Shown here one piece after another: positions 48,785 to 61,031 of a stretch of 64,000 nt of DNA. The position numbers were made by a program, and so were the translations under genes. This DNA comes from Apium graveolens. Its lineage: Eukaryota; Streptophyta; Magnoliopsida; Apiales; Apiaceae. The stretch is taken from the NCBI RefSeq assembly GCF_009905375.1, contig NC_133648.1, forward strand, positions 27,516,980-27,580,979, read 5' to 3'. Every line of letters starts with the position of its first letter. The stretch's first letter is position 1. The notes beneath the pieces were generated by a model. The model was given only the letters and a program-made list of their open reading frames with translations. It ran no database searches and had not been told where the DNA came from.

Positions 48785-50074
48785 TTTATAAAATAATAAT
48801 AAGACACAAGCTTTTCAGAATTTTAAGAATAATATTAAGAAAATTCGAATTAATTAAATTAATTTAATAATTCGAATTAAATTAATTATAATCGAAAAAT
48901 TTAGACAGAAATGTATCTCGTTAAAATTCTTAACTCACAAACACAGTTTTGACAAACCAAAAGACACAAATCAGAAATTAAAATTAAAATAAAAGGTTCA
49001 AATTCAATAACACAACTGGAATTTGAAGGGGCAAACTGATTTTTATTTAAGAAAAATTCAACAGCATCTCTTTATATATATACTTGTATGTATATATCAC
49101 AAAGTGATGATTTTGTGTGCTGAGTAAAAACTCGAGCAAGGAAGAAGACAGATTGTTGGTTTGGTTCGAAGAGAGAGAAGAGAGAAAAATTAGGGAGAAA
49201 AACTGTTCAAAATTTTTGAAATGAACTGTTATGTTGAAATGGTTTAAAACAAAACAGGAAAAGCCTTTATATAACAGCTGGTATGACAATCCGGGATTGT
49301 CATACCGATTGTCATACCAGGCAAAAAGAAGGAAAAGAAATAACAGAATAAATATTAAAATTATAACTGGTATGACAATCTGATAGTCATACCGATTGTC
49401 ATACCAGTATAATAATAAAATGAAAATAATTATCTATATGGTTTATAACTGGCAAGACAATCCAATAGTCATACCGATTGTCTTGCCAGTATAAAACTAT
49501 ACTGAAGAACATAATTAACATAATTTACACTGAAATGACTTTCAGCAAGACAATTTCAATTGTCTTGCCGATTGTCATACCAGCAATAAACACAGAATTA
49601 ATATGAAAATAAGTATATATATATATAAGTACTGAAATGATTTTCAGCAAGACAATTCAATTGTCTTGCCGATTGTCATTGCAGTAGAAAACAAAATAAA
49701 ATAAAATAAATGGAACAGACTTCTATTTGAATACTGAAACTATATTACAAGATAGTAAAACTGAAATAAACACTTAAAATTTTTACAGAAACAAAGATAA
49801 TATATCAGAATTTATTATTTTTATTTCAAAAATAGATTTCTATTGAATTTTAGCAAATAAAATTCATAGAAAAATATTTTTAGAGGAAATAAAATATTCT
49901 GAGATATTTTAAATTAACAAATAGGGAAAATAAAAATAGATAAGATAATATATATTACATAGAAATAAGCAAGAAATATGATAAAATGATAAAATAAATT
50001 TGCAGATGAATTTTTCATTTATGAAAAATTCATTTATAAATTCATTCAAGAACATATTTCAGATATTAACTAAA
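48785..50074 (-). promoter_or_regulatory. Pol-aORF spacer of element E with five large palindromes
   Basis: The palindromes are near 49278-49320 (arms CTGGTATGACAATC / GATTGTCATACCAG), 49368-49408, 49449-49489 (CTGGCAAGACAATC / GATTGTCTTGCCAG), 49531-49583 and 49633-49684. The central word of the first three keeps GTCATACC while the outer arms vary. The remainder is AT-rich and non-coding. They may act as promoter elements or RNA hairpins upstream of the aORF; this is inference. Confidence 0.75.
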
Positions 50075-53000
50075 TTAATCACTAAAACTATTCAACATGC
50101 CCAATTTACCAACTAATCCGGTAAATGTGGATTCGTCAAGTGGTTTAGTGAAAATATCTGCTATTTGTTCTTCTGTTGGAACAAAAAATAGTTCAACAGT
50201 ACCATTCATGACGTGCTCTCTAATAAAATGATACCTGATGTCAATGTGCTTTGTCCTCGAGTGCTGCACAGGGTTGATGGTGATGGCTATTGCACTTGTG
50301 TTGTCACATAAAATAGGAATCTTGTTCAATACAGAGCCATAGTCTCGTAGTTGGTTCCTAATCCACAAGATCTGAGCACAGCAGCTTCCAGCAGCAATAT
50401 ATTCAGCCTCGGCCGTTGAGTTGGAAACTGTTTGTTGTTTCTTGCTGTACCATGAGACTAGCCTGCTTCCTAGGAATTGACAACTTCCTGAGGTGCTTTT
50501 CCTATCAACAACACTTCCTGCATAATCTGAATCTGTATATCCGACAAGGTTAAAACCAGATTCTTTAGGGTACCAAATACCTAGATTTGGTGTTCCCTTA
50601 AGATATCTTAAGATTCGTTTAACAGCAACGAGATGAATATCTCTAGGATCCGCTTGGAACCTTGCACATAAACATGTAGCATACATAATATCTGGTCTAC
50701 TTGCAGTAAGATAGAGTAACGAGCCAATCATACCTCTGTAGCTTGTGACATCTACCTTAATGGAGTTTTCACATGGTCCAAGCTTGACAGCTGTAGTTGA
50801 TGGAGTCCTTGCTGATGCAGAATCCTCTAGATTGTACTTTTTGAGGAGTTCCTTGAGATACTTGGATTGACAAATAAATGTTCCATCTAACCTTTGATTT
50901 ACTTGTAATCCAAGAAAGAACTTCAGCTCTCCCATCATGCTCATTTCAAACTTGCTGTGCATTAACTTAGCAAATCTCTTACAGAGATTATCATTAGTAG
51001 ACCCAAATATTATATCATTCACATAGACTTGGACTAATATAGTATCATTCTTATGTTTTTTAGAAAAGAGAGTTTTGTCTATGACACCTCTAATAAAGCT
51101 ATTTCAAATAAGAAATTCAGAGAGAGTGTCATACCATTTTCTTGGAGACTGTTTTAGCCCACAGATAGCCTTGAAAAGAAAGAAGACAAAATCCATATGA
51201 TCTGGATCTTCAAAACCAGGAGGTTGCTCTACATATACCTCTTCATCCAGCTTTCCATTCAGAAAGGCGCTCTTGACATCCATTTGATAAACTTTAAAGT
51301 TTGAAAATGCTGCGAATGCCAGAAATATCCTGATGGCCTCAAGTCTAGCCACTGGAGCATAGGTTTCATCATAATCAATACCTTCAGCTTGAGAATACCC
51401 TTTAGCTACCAGTCTTGCCTTGTTTCTTGTAACCACACCATCTTCATCTAGTTTATTCCTGAATACCCACCTAGTACCAACAGCTTTCTTGTGTACAGGC
51501 CTAGGTACCAGTTTCCAGACTTGTTGACTTTCAAACTGATTGATTTCATCTTGCATAGCAATCACCCAATCTGGATCAGTCAGTGCTTCTTCAATTTTCT
51601 TAGGTTCCATCTCAGAAAGAAATCCTGAGAACAGACACTCATTTTGAGTAGCACGTCTAGTTCTGACTCCAACATCTGGATCACCAATAATCAACTCAAA
51701 AGGGTGAGCTTTATTCCAGACAGTCTGTCTTGGAAGATTTGATCTTGATGATTCGCCTTGAAATTCATTGTGATGTTGTGTCCTACTAGATGATCCTTCA
51801 GCATCTCCCCCTGAGTTGTTGCCATGTTGACTTGAAGATTCTCCGTCAGTAGCAGTGGTATCTCCATTGTTGCCAGAGTTTCCATCACTATTACCTTGAG
51901 TATCATCAGGATTAACAGGTTCTTCACCAGCAACAACCTCAGGTTCTTGACCATGTTCTGACTCTGAATCTGACGTATCATCAAACTTCAGTTTCTCAGA
52001 AGGATCTTCAGTTTGGATACTAGGGAGTTTAGTGTCATCAAATGTAACATTGACACTTTCAGTTACTTTGTGTTGATCAATGATATACACTCTATATGAT
52101 CTTCTTCCATATCCAACAAAAATACCCTCATATGCCTTTGCCTCGAACTTACCACGACGATCATCTCCATCCTTGAGCACGAAGCATCTGGCACCAAATA
52201 CATGAAAGTATTTGATAGAAGGTTTCTGTTCATTCAAAATCTCATAAGGAGTTTTCATGAAGTCTTTGTTGATTAGAGTTTGATTCTGAGTATAACATGC
52301 AGTATTGACAGCTTCAGCCCAAAAGTACATTGGAAGACCTGATTCATTTAACATCGTTCTTGCAGCTTCAATCAATGTACGATTCTTCCTTTCTACCACT
52401 CCATTTTGCTGAGGGGTTCTAGGAGCTGAAAATTGTCTGGTAATCCCTTTGTCTGTACAGAATCCATTGAGAAGTGCATTCTTGAATTCTGTTCCATTAT
52501 CTGACCTTATTGCTCTAACAGGGACGTTAGAATCTAACTCAATCAACTTGATATGATCAATCACAACTTGTGGTGTTTCATCCTTAGAGTGAAGAAATAA
52601 AACCCACGTATACTTGGAATAGTCATCAACTATCACAAGACAGTAACACTTCTTTGACATAGAAAGGATATTAACTGGACCAAATAAATCCATGTGCAAT
52701 AATTGCAGAACACCAGTTATGGAAGATGTGTCAGTGCCTTTGTGACTTGCTTTCTTTGACTTTCCTTTCTGGCAAGCCTCACATAGTCCTTCTGGAGAGA
52801 ATTCCAGCTGAGGCAGACCTCTTACCAATTCTCTTTTGACAAGAGAATTCATTGTTTTGAAATTGAGATGGGAAAGTCTCTTATGCCATAGCCAACTCTC
52901 ATCTGACGATGCCTTTGCATAGAAACAATTGACTTCAAGATTGCTTCCAGAGTTCATGTCAGCTACGAACAGATTTCCTTTCCGGATTCCCATTAAGGAG

Positions 53001-53434
53001 GGTTTTTCACTTTTCTTGTGCAGAATCTGACACTTCAGCTTGTCGAATAAAACATTGTAGCCGTTGTCACAGAACTGACTAATGCTAAGCAGATTGTGTT
53101 CAAGTCCTTGCACAAGATATACATTTTCAATGATAACATTTCCAGCTTGCAAACAGCCATATCCCTCCATTAAACCTTTGCTGTTATCTCCAAAGGTAAC
53201 CACTGGGCCAGCTTTCTCAACCACATTTGATAGCAGGGCTCTATCTCCGGTCATATGTCTTGACGATCCGCTGTCAAGAATCCACACTACCGGTTGTACC
53301 TGTTTAATGCCCTGCAATACAAATGGATTAGAACTTCTTCGGAACCCAAGCTTGGCTGGGTCCGGCATACTTGTAAAATTGGCCTTTATCAGGCAAAACA
53401 ACATTCTTAATTTCACTATTCTCAACATTCTCAA
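50075..53434 (-). pseudogene. Element E pol: protease, integrase, RT, RNase H, nearly intact
   Basis: It is open 51104-53434 (776 residues) and, after TGA 51104-51106, in the same frame to 50075. In order: protease DSGSSRHM (residues 54-61); [13 protein letters not shown]...CEACQKGK; integrase with [17 protein letters not shown] and NGVVERKN (all three acidic residues present); a linker with acidic and Ser-rich parts; [36 protein letters not shown]; then RNase [20 protein letters not shown] and FTKPLDEST. The RT catalytic pair reads YVND instead of YVDD (near 51010-51021). Pol overlaps the end of gag in the +1 frame and its useful part begins about residue 41 (QGIKQVQ). Confidence 0.93.
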
Positions 53435-55601
53435 TGACTGAACATTTGACCTTTAAAACAGCCTTATCAAATTTATGTTTAGGCTTAGGCACAAATGTCT
53501 CCTTTCTAGCTTTAGGAGGACTAGCAGTCTTAGACCTATCATGCTTTCTATTATTCACATGCCGACGAGGAGTAGTCTTATCATTAGAAACATGCTTACC
53601 ATTAAAATAAGCAAACAACAGATTAAAAGCACAAGACATACAATCAGGAACACCACATGCTTTATGAGAAGGATTAACAATAGGCAACTTATGCATGGTA
53701 GACATGGCATTTGTGTTATCCAACTCATGTGTGTCTGAGTTAGTCTCAGTTGCTTTCACAACCTTGACTGGAACTTTTGACACACTTGTCTTGGAGACAG
53801 CTTTCCCATTAGCATTATCTTCAGCACGGATTTCTTCTTGAATAATAAAAGAGGTCTCATCAAATGGTTCAGCAATTGATTCCTTATAGAGGGGTTCATC
53901 AACACCCTTAAGCACATGTGGTACTTCCCTGCCTTTAGCACATACATGAGGAGGGGAGTTTATGCCTAATTTTCCAATAGCAGCATTGTAATCATAACCT
54001 ATTCCGTGTGTTTGATTAACAGCTTGCTTATTGTAAAACTCTTTGGACTTCGAACAAGAATTAAAGTAAGCTTTAACCTTAGCCTCAAGACCGGTGATCT
54101 TGTCTTTGAGAATAGTTTCGAGTTGTCTATAACAGTCAACTCTATTCTCTAGAAAAGATACTTGATCTTTAAGTTTATCTTGATTAATGTGCACAAGTCT
54201 TAATTCATTGACCTCTTTCTCAAGGTCTTTGATTTGTTGATTTAACAATTCATTATCACGACGAGCACAATCTAAGTTACCTCTTAGATGATAAACCATT
54301 TCAGCATCAGAAAGTTTTACCTCTTTTCTTGACGATGAGGTGCTTGCATCACTAGCCATGAGAGCAAGATTCCCAACTTCTTCATCTTCACTGTCAGTAT
54401 CATCCCAGCTTCTTCCCTTTGCCAGGTACGCCCTTTCAGATTTACTCTTCTGATTAGAATCGTAAGAGTTCTTCCTTGCTTGTTTTGGCTTCCTGCATTC
54501 TGTGGCAAAGTGTCCCAACTCATTACAGTTGAAGCATCGAATGGTGCTTCGATCAACCATCCCTGTTTTATACCCACCACTGCTGGTGTTAGAGGATGAA
54601 GATCCACCTTTCTGGAATCTGTTGTAGTTGGACTTGTACTTGAACTTGGGATTCCTTTTGAATCTGACATTTGAGAATCTCTTGACAATCAGGGCCATTG
54701 ACTCATCCTCCAATTGCTCCAGTTCTTCCAAGGAATAATAATCATCTCCTGATTGATTTGTAGTAGGAGAATCAAATTCTGCTACTATCACATTATCTTC
54801 AACCTTGGAAGACTGTACCATTCTATCTGACTGTTGAGATTGTTGTTGATATAGTGGTTGTTGTTGCTGTTCATCAGCTACTAGAGCAGTAGACGTGCTG
54901 ACCACTCTTCCTTTCCCGTAAACTTCCTTTTGCTGAATCTGCTCCAACTCATAAGTCTTTAACACACCATAGAGCCTTTCCAAAGAAATCTCACTCAGAT
55001 CTCTTGCTTCTCTTATGGCAGTGATTCTATGTTCGAGATGAGTTGGCAGTGTCAAAAGGAACTTTTTGTTGACCTCCCTGATGGAATAGTATTTACCATT
55101 AATGTTCAGGTTGTTGATCAATGCATTGTACCTCTCAAACACTTCAGTGATTCCTTCTCCTGGATTGGATTTAAAGTATTCATACTCAGAGGTTAGGATT
55201 TCTAGTTTGTTCTCCCTAACTTCCTCTGTGCCTTCATTAATAATCTCAATAGTTTCCCAGATATGTTTGGAATCTTTACAATTCATCACATGTCTATTCA
55301 TTAGGGGATTAAGGGAATCTACTAAGATTAATTGAAGGCTAGCATCCAGGGAAGCTTCTTCTATTTCAGCAGGAGAGAAGTCCTCAGGATCCTTCACATA
55401 AGTTCTCGCTTTGGTGATCACCACATCATTTTCTATTACCTCTGGTTCAATAACCATAGGTATTTTTGGACCCTTCTTCAACACTTGCAAATATTTGGGA
55501 TTAGCAACCTGTAAAAACAGTAGCATCTTCTTCTTCCACATAACATAATTTTCTTTATCGAAAAGTGGAATTTTAACGGTTCCAACTTTTTGTGTAGTCA
55601 T
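53328..55601 (-). CDS. Element E gag polyprotein
   Basis: Start ATG 55601 ([14 protein letters not shown]), chosen because the upstream extension is in the leader and other gags start this way. 757 residues, intact. The N-terminus carries the DUF4219/UBN2-type region ([47 protein letters not shown]). A Gln-rich stretch and an acidic part follow, then one CCHC knuckle [14 protein letters not shown] (about 354-367) and a long coiled coil ([17 protein letters not shown], about 450-530). The C-terminus ends [11 protein letters not shown]. It forms the capsid-like particle and binds RNA. Larger than simple plant copia gags, as in Sireviruses. It ends in a different frame from pol. Confidence 0.92.
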   Translation of the reverse strand: MTTQKVGTVKIPLFDKENYVMWKKKMLLFLQVANPKYLQVLKKGPKIPMVIEPEVIENDVVITKARTYVKDPEDFSPAEIEEASLDASLQLILVDSLNPLMNRHVMNCKDSKHIWETIEIINEGTEEVRENKLEILTSEYEYFKSNPGEGITEVFERYNALINNLNINGKYYSIREVNKKFLLTLPTHLEHRITAIREARDLSEISLERLYGVLKTYELEQIQQKEVYGKGRVVSTSTALVADEQQQQPLYQQQSQQSDRMVQSSKVEDNVIVAEFDSPTTNQSGDDYYSLEELEQLEDESMALIVKRFSNVRFKRNPKFKYKSNYNRFQKGGSSSSNTSSGGYKTGMVDRSTIRCFNCNELGHFATECRKPKQARKNSYDSNQKSKSERAYLAKGRSWDDTDSEDEEVGNLALMASDASTSSSRKEVKLSDAEMVYHLRGNLDCARRDNELLNQQIKDLEKEVNELRLVHINQDKLKDQVSFLENRVDCYRQLETILKDKITGLEAKVKAYFNSCSKSKEFYNKQAVNQTHGIGYDYNAAIGKLGINSPPHVCAKGREVPHVLKGVDEPLYKESIAEPFDETSFIIQEEIRAEDNANGKAVSKTSVSKVPVKVVKATETNSDTHELDNTNAMSTMHKLPIVNPSHKACGVPDCMSCAFNLLFAYFNGKHVSNDKTTPRRHVNNRKHDRSKTASPPKARKETFVPKPKHKFDKAVLKVKCSVIENVENSEIKNVVLPDKGQFYKYAGPSQAWVPKKF

Positions 55602-55684
55602 TATGAATTTTTGAGTGAATAAAAAATTCAAGAAGTGAAAGAAACACAAAAGTCTAGGATCTAGATTTGTACGTTAATCAGAAG

Positions 55685-55698
55685 GCTCTGATACCAAT
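55685..55698 (-). other. Primer-binding site of element E
   Basis: The minus strand reads ATTGGTATCAGAGC, complementary to the 3' end of initiator Met tRNA, 2 nt from the LTR end. Confidence 0.92.
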
Positions 55699-57010
55699 TG
55701 TTAGGTCCCAATTTGTTTGTAGAAGGGGGGGTTGAATGCAAACAATACCGTTTAGTCGAATAAAATGCGGAATAAAATTGTGAAACAAAATTCAAGTTAA
55801 ATAAAACTTTTATTAAACTTGAAAGGTGTTACAACTACGGTATCGGTTACAAGGGATTAATCTCAAATCAATTATTACAAATTTAGAATAAATTCGACAT
55901 GAACTTTTTCTATTTTTGTAATTAAAAGATCAAATGCTAAAAGCGATTTGAGATTAAGTTCTAGGGATTTTAATCCGCTAGATTGATACACAAGAACAAG
56001 ATAAGTATTTCTAGTTGATTGGATATAACTTTACAATCTAGAAATTGATCTTGAAGTTGCAGAATAGATGTAATATTTTTCTGCTTCTATTTCTCTTTTG
56101 TTCTTCTGTATGTTCTGTTTTTGCTGAGTTTTTGGATGATCTTGTCTTCTGCTTCTTTTGTTTCTTTTTAAGTAAACAGCTGAATGCAAATGAACTGCAA
56201 TGACAATCCTTTGAACCAGCATGACTTTCGGTATGACAATTGATTGTCATACCGATTGTTACATAAGTACAATTCAGATTGTCTTGCAAAGATTAATAAC
56301 AGATTTTTAATCTAATAAAAATTCTAACAAGACAATTAAATGAATTAGCATGACTTTCGGTATGACTATTGATTGTCATACCGATTGTCATACTAATACA
56401 ATCAGTTTGCTTTGTTTCAATTTAAATAGATTTTAAACCAATTAAAATTCTGTAATTCCTTAATATTAATTCTAAATTAATTAATCAATTTAATTCAATT
56501 AATTAATAAATTAATCCTTGCAGATATAATTTATTTTCTTAACTAAATTATATGACTTAATTAATTAATGGAGAATTAATACTAACCCTGAGCAGCAACC
56601 ATTCTTCTGACAATCTTCTGAAAGTCACTGAGACTTATGAATCAATTCCGTCATTTCAATGCTGACACTCGATGTACTGTCTGGTTCATGAGTGACTAAC
56701 TTTCGTGACGTTTCTTCATGTCTTGACTTTGTTGTTCTGATTGAATCCTTGTAATAAATGATACCTTGACGAGATCTCTGTCACTTGATTAAATCCACGA
56801 TCTTGATTTATATCACTGAGGCATGATCAAATTCTTGAACTTCTTCCAGTGAATCTTCAAGTCTGCAGATGAACAATGTTTCTTTATTCTTTGACAGATG
56901 TTACTTTGTGAGATCTCTCTGATGATTGATCCACTATTTACTTATTACATTCTTATTTGAGTTGAGTTAAATACTCGAATAAACGAGTAGGCTATGACAT
57001 ATGCCTTTCA
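55699..57010 (-). repeat. 5' LTR of element E
   Basis: Near-identical to the 3' LTR. It contains the G7 tract and the GATTGTCATACC palindromes (about 56228-56395), including a perfect GGTATGACAAT / ATTGTCATACC pair at 56229-56252. Confidence 0.95.
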
Positions 57011-59822
57011 ACAATTGTCATATCTTCCTAATTTTTTTTATGTTGATTTATGAATTTATAAGAATCATATGAAATTTATAAAATCTTTTCCGGGTATTTA
57101 AAATCTATTTTATAAAAACGGGAACCAACCGACGTCATCTGTTTTTACATTTTTAGAACCTGAAACTCTTCCGAGAACTCCTTCCTAACCTAATTACAAT
57201 ATTCCGAGCATTTTCCATGTTTTGACTTTCTCGATCCGGCGTACGGTTTGTCCTGTGCGGGTCCCGGCGCAACATTTTCGATACAATATTCATTTCGGTA
57301 AATCAATAAAACTCGTATTTTCGATAAACGAGAGCTTTTTATTAAACTATCACAATTATCACCTCGTAATACGTGTAACCAGGCGCTGAGACCAAGACCA
57401 TAGTACAAATTGTACTGATTTGGATAATTATCCCGAAAACCGATACCGTTTGGATCAGTTTTTATAAATAAACGTACTGTTTTATATCCGGAATGATCCA
57501 ACAGGATACTATTTTTCCGTAAATATAAATAGCCTTTTCCCGTATTTTATTTCGTATTAAAATCATTTGCAGACAGTTAATTATATAATTTTCCAGAGAA
57601 AAACCTTATATTCATATAATCTTCCAAGAATCAAACAACAAAACGAAGGTGTTATTAATCTCTGTTTTCAAAGCTCGAGTACTCAATCCAAAGGTCTTGA
57701 GGTGTTATATCAGATTCTGTGTTCCAAATCACTGCAGAAATCAAGGTTTATTTTCTGAAAATTTATTTATTTTCGAATTATTTTTATTAAAAATATGAAT
57801 TTTTGTTCGGATGATTGTTTGTATGATTTGATGATTGCATGTTGTAGAGCTTGTTTTCCTGATGATTTTCATATGTCATACGTCTAATTTGGAGTTCAAT
57901 AACATGCTCAAAAGTGGGTTTAATTTTCGAATTTTGAAATTAGGGTTTATAACCCGTATGAATGTTCTTAATTGAAATTTGCGGGTTTCTTATTTCGGGA
58001 TAGATATATGTTGTGGTATAGTGGGTTGTGTTCTCTGTGAAATTTGCAATCTAGTCGTACAAGTTTCACAAATCAACAAGGTATGTAGAGAAGGGAGTTG
58101 TCATTTGAAGTTTACGTCGAGTTCGCCGGAAACCGGCGAACTTCTCGGCCAAATTCCGGCCAACTCAGGGACTGTTAGATCGATTTGATGGCATGGTTAT
58201 GTTCCTGGTGATTTGTAGATGTGATCTGGAGGTGGTGGTGGCCTGAGCATCCCTGGATCGTCTTCTCCGGCGAGATAGGGCATTTTCCGGCGACCCCCCT
58301 ATAAAATTACAGTTTGGTACCTGGACTTTTGGGGACGATGCAGTTTGGTCCCTGAAGTTTCCAGAGTTTGCAAATTTAGGATTCCTGTTTTAAAAATATT
58401 CAAAAATCATATTTCCTATTATTTTTATTATAAAAATTCATTTTTAATTTCTGAAATTTCTAAAAATTATTATTTTAATTCCAAAAATTATTTTTAATTC
58501 AAAAATAAATCTGAATTAATTAGTTAATTAATTTCAGTTAATTTTTAATTGATTAATTGGTCAATTAATTCGGAAATTAATTGATTAATTGACTTAATTA
58601 ATTATTAATTGATTTTAATTAATTATTTAATTAGATTTAATTATTTAAAAATGATTTAAAATTTTCGAAAAATAGTTTCGAGCTTTAAAATATTATTTAA
58701 AATTGTTTTCAAGGCTCGATAATTATTACAAAATTGTTTCGAAGCCAGAATTGGCCAACCGAACCCTGTTTGTTTCTCCAAAATTGATCCAATGACCCGT
58801 TGTAATTCTGAAAAATGTTTTAAAAATCATTTTTAGTACCCGAAAGCTTGTTTATGACCCGAGACTTCTTTATAAATGATATATCATTGATCGTGTGACG
58901 TGTCATGTGTTATATGTGACTTGTTGGTTGACTATCGGTCTGTGTATTCAATGTTTACTTGTTTATTGCGTAACTTTCAATCCGTTAATCGGATTTGGGT
59001 GAAACGAAGGGTAGATAGAAGTATGTGTTGAATAGAATCGTATGAGTTGAATATTGATAGATGCTTATGATATGTGAGCAGAAGAGTCAAGACGTAGGAA
59101 AGGGAAACAGGTAGTTGAGGAGTAAAACAGTTGTGATTGGAAGCGAGTACAGTGTAGTAAGCTAATACCAGGCAAATGTTCTGAACTTTCTCGAGATATT
59201 ATAATGATTGATAGTCCTGTTTTATATTGCAAGTGCTTTGAAGCACTGAACCCTAACCATGATTCCAGTTATTGATCTTGAGCCATAAACCTGATTCTTT
59301 CTAGACCATTGCTTGTTGTATACCCAAATATGAACCACAAATATACGATACTACTCCACAAATACATACAAACTAAATATCAAACACTGAATCGAATTAC
59401 CTGCATACTCAAACCATTGTATCTTATGCTTTGAAAGACCAAATCATTGAAACCCTGAAATGTTGATTCCTTTGTTATCCAATTCTTTCATTACCTAGCA
59501 TCCAAGCTTTGAAATTGCCATATTAATCCTTATGAAGTTTGAACCCTTTCATTACTGAACGTTCAATGTTGTTAATGTTTTTGTTCATTGTTTTACATTG
59601 TTATTCTGTTATTATGTTAGAATTGGATTGTTTTTATAAAATTGTGGACCAGATTCGTGGTCAGACCATATAATGGTCAAGTTAGGCCAATGTGTGCCTT
59701 GGATCCAGTAGTTAGAGCAGTGTTGTGTGCTTTGCTCGGGGTTAGTGCGTGACTGATCAGCAGCCTAACCTTGGTTTTTAAAATGAAAATATAATATCCA
59801 ATTCTAAATCATAATCCATTGT
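57011..59822 (+). mobile_element. Element F, right part: long non-coding LTR-like sequence
   Basis: It continues F after E. A TATA box (TATAAAT, 57524-57530) precedes a leader-like stretch with a donor-like AAGGTTTATT near 57745. AT-rich sequence with repeated TTAATT words follows (58400-58680), then an unremarkable region. The small ORF 57979-58188 shows no known domain. The F LTR would be at least about 2.98 kb if it includes both parts. The superfamily (probably Ty3/gypsy) cannot be assigned without internal domains. G interrupts it at 59823. Confidence 0.5.
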
Positions 59823-60843
59823 TGTTAGTCCCTTAACAATATAGCAAGAATTACAGAAGGGGGGTTGAATGAAATTCTTGAACCTTTTTCTTGAAATAAA
59901 AATGTTCAACTCGATTATAGATATATTTGTTTTGATTAGCACAATGCGGAATGTAAACTTGAATGAATCAAAACATAAGTAGTCTTTAAAAACTTTCTGG
60001 TGGATTTAAACAATTCCACCAGAGATATATATATATATATATAATATATCGAGAGGACTCTGTGTGCAGAAATGCTCACAACTGCTTACAAATAGAACTA
60101 CTGAAAATACAGGAAATGCTAAAGATTATGCTTACAAAGATTTCTCTGTTTTTGTGTTTCTCAGCTATCTCAGTCATTTTTCTATTTGCTACTCTCTTGG
60201 TTTATATATTACCAAGATTACAAAGTCAAAAAGACTGAACAAATATAAAATCTAACAGTCTTGATCTTTACTGCTTTTCGTCCTCTATTACCCAGTTAAT
60301 GGGCTTCCACAGTGTGTTTGTATCCAACTCGACGACTGTGTGTCAGCTTTCACTGTTCAACTGATGTTTGAATTCTTGATATGATCATCCGTCGACTTTC
60401 AGATCATCCGTCGATGACATGATTGATCATCCGTCGACTGCTATGTTAAGCATCCGTTGATAGTCATTTGATCATCCGTCGAAGGCTTTGTTAATCATCT
60501 GTCGGTAGCTATTTTGGCACTTGACTTCATTTCACTTATACAGAAATACAAGACATTGCTTATGTACAATTAATCAACCTATTCTGCATATCTAGTTAAA
60601 TTCAACATGACTTATATGCTACTACAGATTCTATACAAAGGTGCATACATCACTGTGCTACAAACTTATTATTACATAAGCTACTCACTCGATGGATAAT
60701 AAGTTAATCATCCGTCGGGACTATAATGAGTTATCCGTTGGGACTATAATTCTTATCCATCGAGAGCTACATAATTTCACTAAGTAAAATCTACTTAGAC
60801 ATTTTATTTAAGTGATCATCAAGTACACAACATATTCACAACA
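59823..60843 (-). repeat. 3' LTR of element G (family 1)
   Basis: Starts TGTTAGTCCCTTAACAAT and ends CATATTCACAACA. It contains the G6 tract, inverted CTGGTGGA/TCCACCAG (59997-60022), a (TA)n run, the TATA inverted repeat (60196-60216), ATCCGTCGA words (60384-60485) and an inverted CTCGATGGATAA / TTATCCATCGAG pair (60688-60699 and 60753-60764). Confidence 0.88.
60196..60216 (-). promoter_or_regulatory. TATA box within an inverted repeat, LTR G
   Basis: CTTGGT and ACCAAG flank TTATATATT, as in LTRs A and C. Confidence 0.6.
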
Positions 60844-60856
60844 ATCTCCCCCAATT
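60844..60856 (-). other. Polypurine tract of element G
   Basis: The minus strand reads AATTGGGGGAGAT next to the 3' LTR, identical to C. Confidence 0.85.
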
Positions 60857-61031
60857 TATGTCTACTGGAATTTTAGCCATAAATTAAGATACACTTGATG
60901 ATTACAAAACATCCTAAACATATATCTTTAAAGATAAGTAGATAAAACTGAGAGTGCTTCAATTTAAATAAAATGTACAAGGTTTGGCTCACAGTCAGTT
61001 CAAGATGCTCCTCTAGCCTGAGCAGATTTTT

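Larger units (their letters stand above)
43828..57010 (-). mobile_element. Element E: complete Sirevirus-like copia, family 2, young insertion
   Basis: About 13.2 kb with 5-bp duplication ACAAT on both sides (43823-43827 and 57011-57015). Minus strand order: 5' LTR 55699-57010, primer site, gag, pol, spacer, aORF, polypurine tract, 3' LTR 43828-45138. The two LTRs differ by only about five substitutions and one extra G by my reading, so the insertion is recent. It is nevertheless defective: a nonsense codon in RT, YVDD changed to YVND, and a nonsense codon in the aORF. Confidence 0.95.

Noticed and set aside
57979..58188. 69-residue plus-strand ORF in element F
   Set aside because: No recognisable domain, no conservation evidence, and it lies in LTR-like non-coding DNA.
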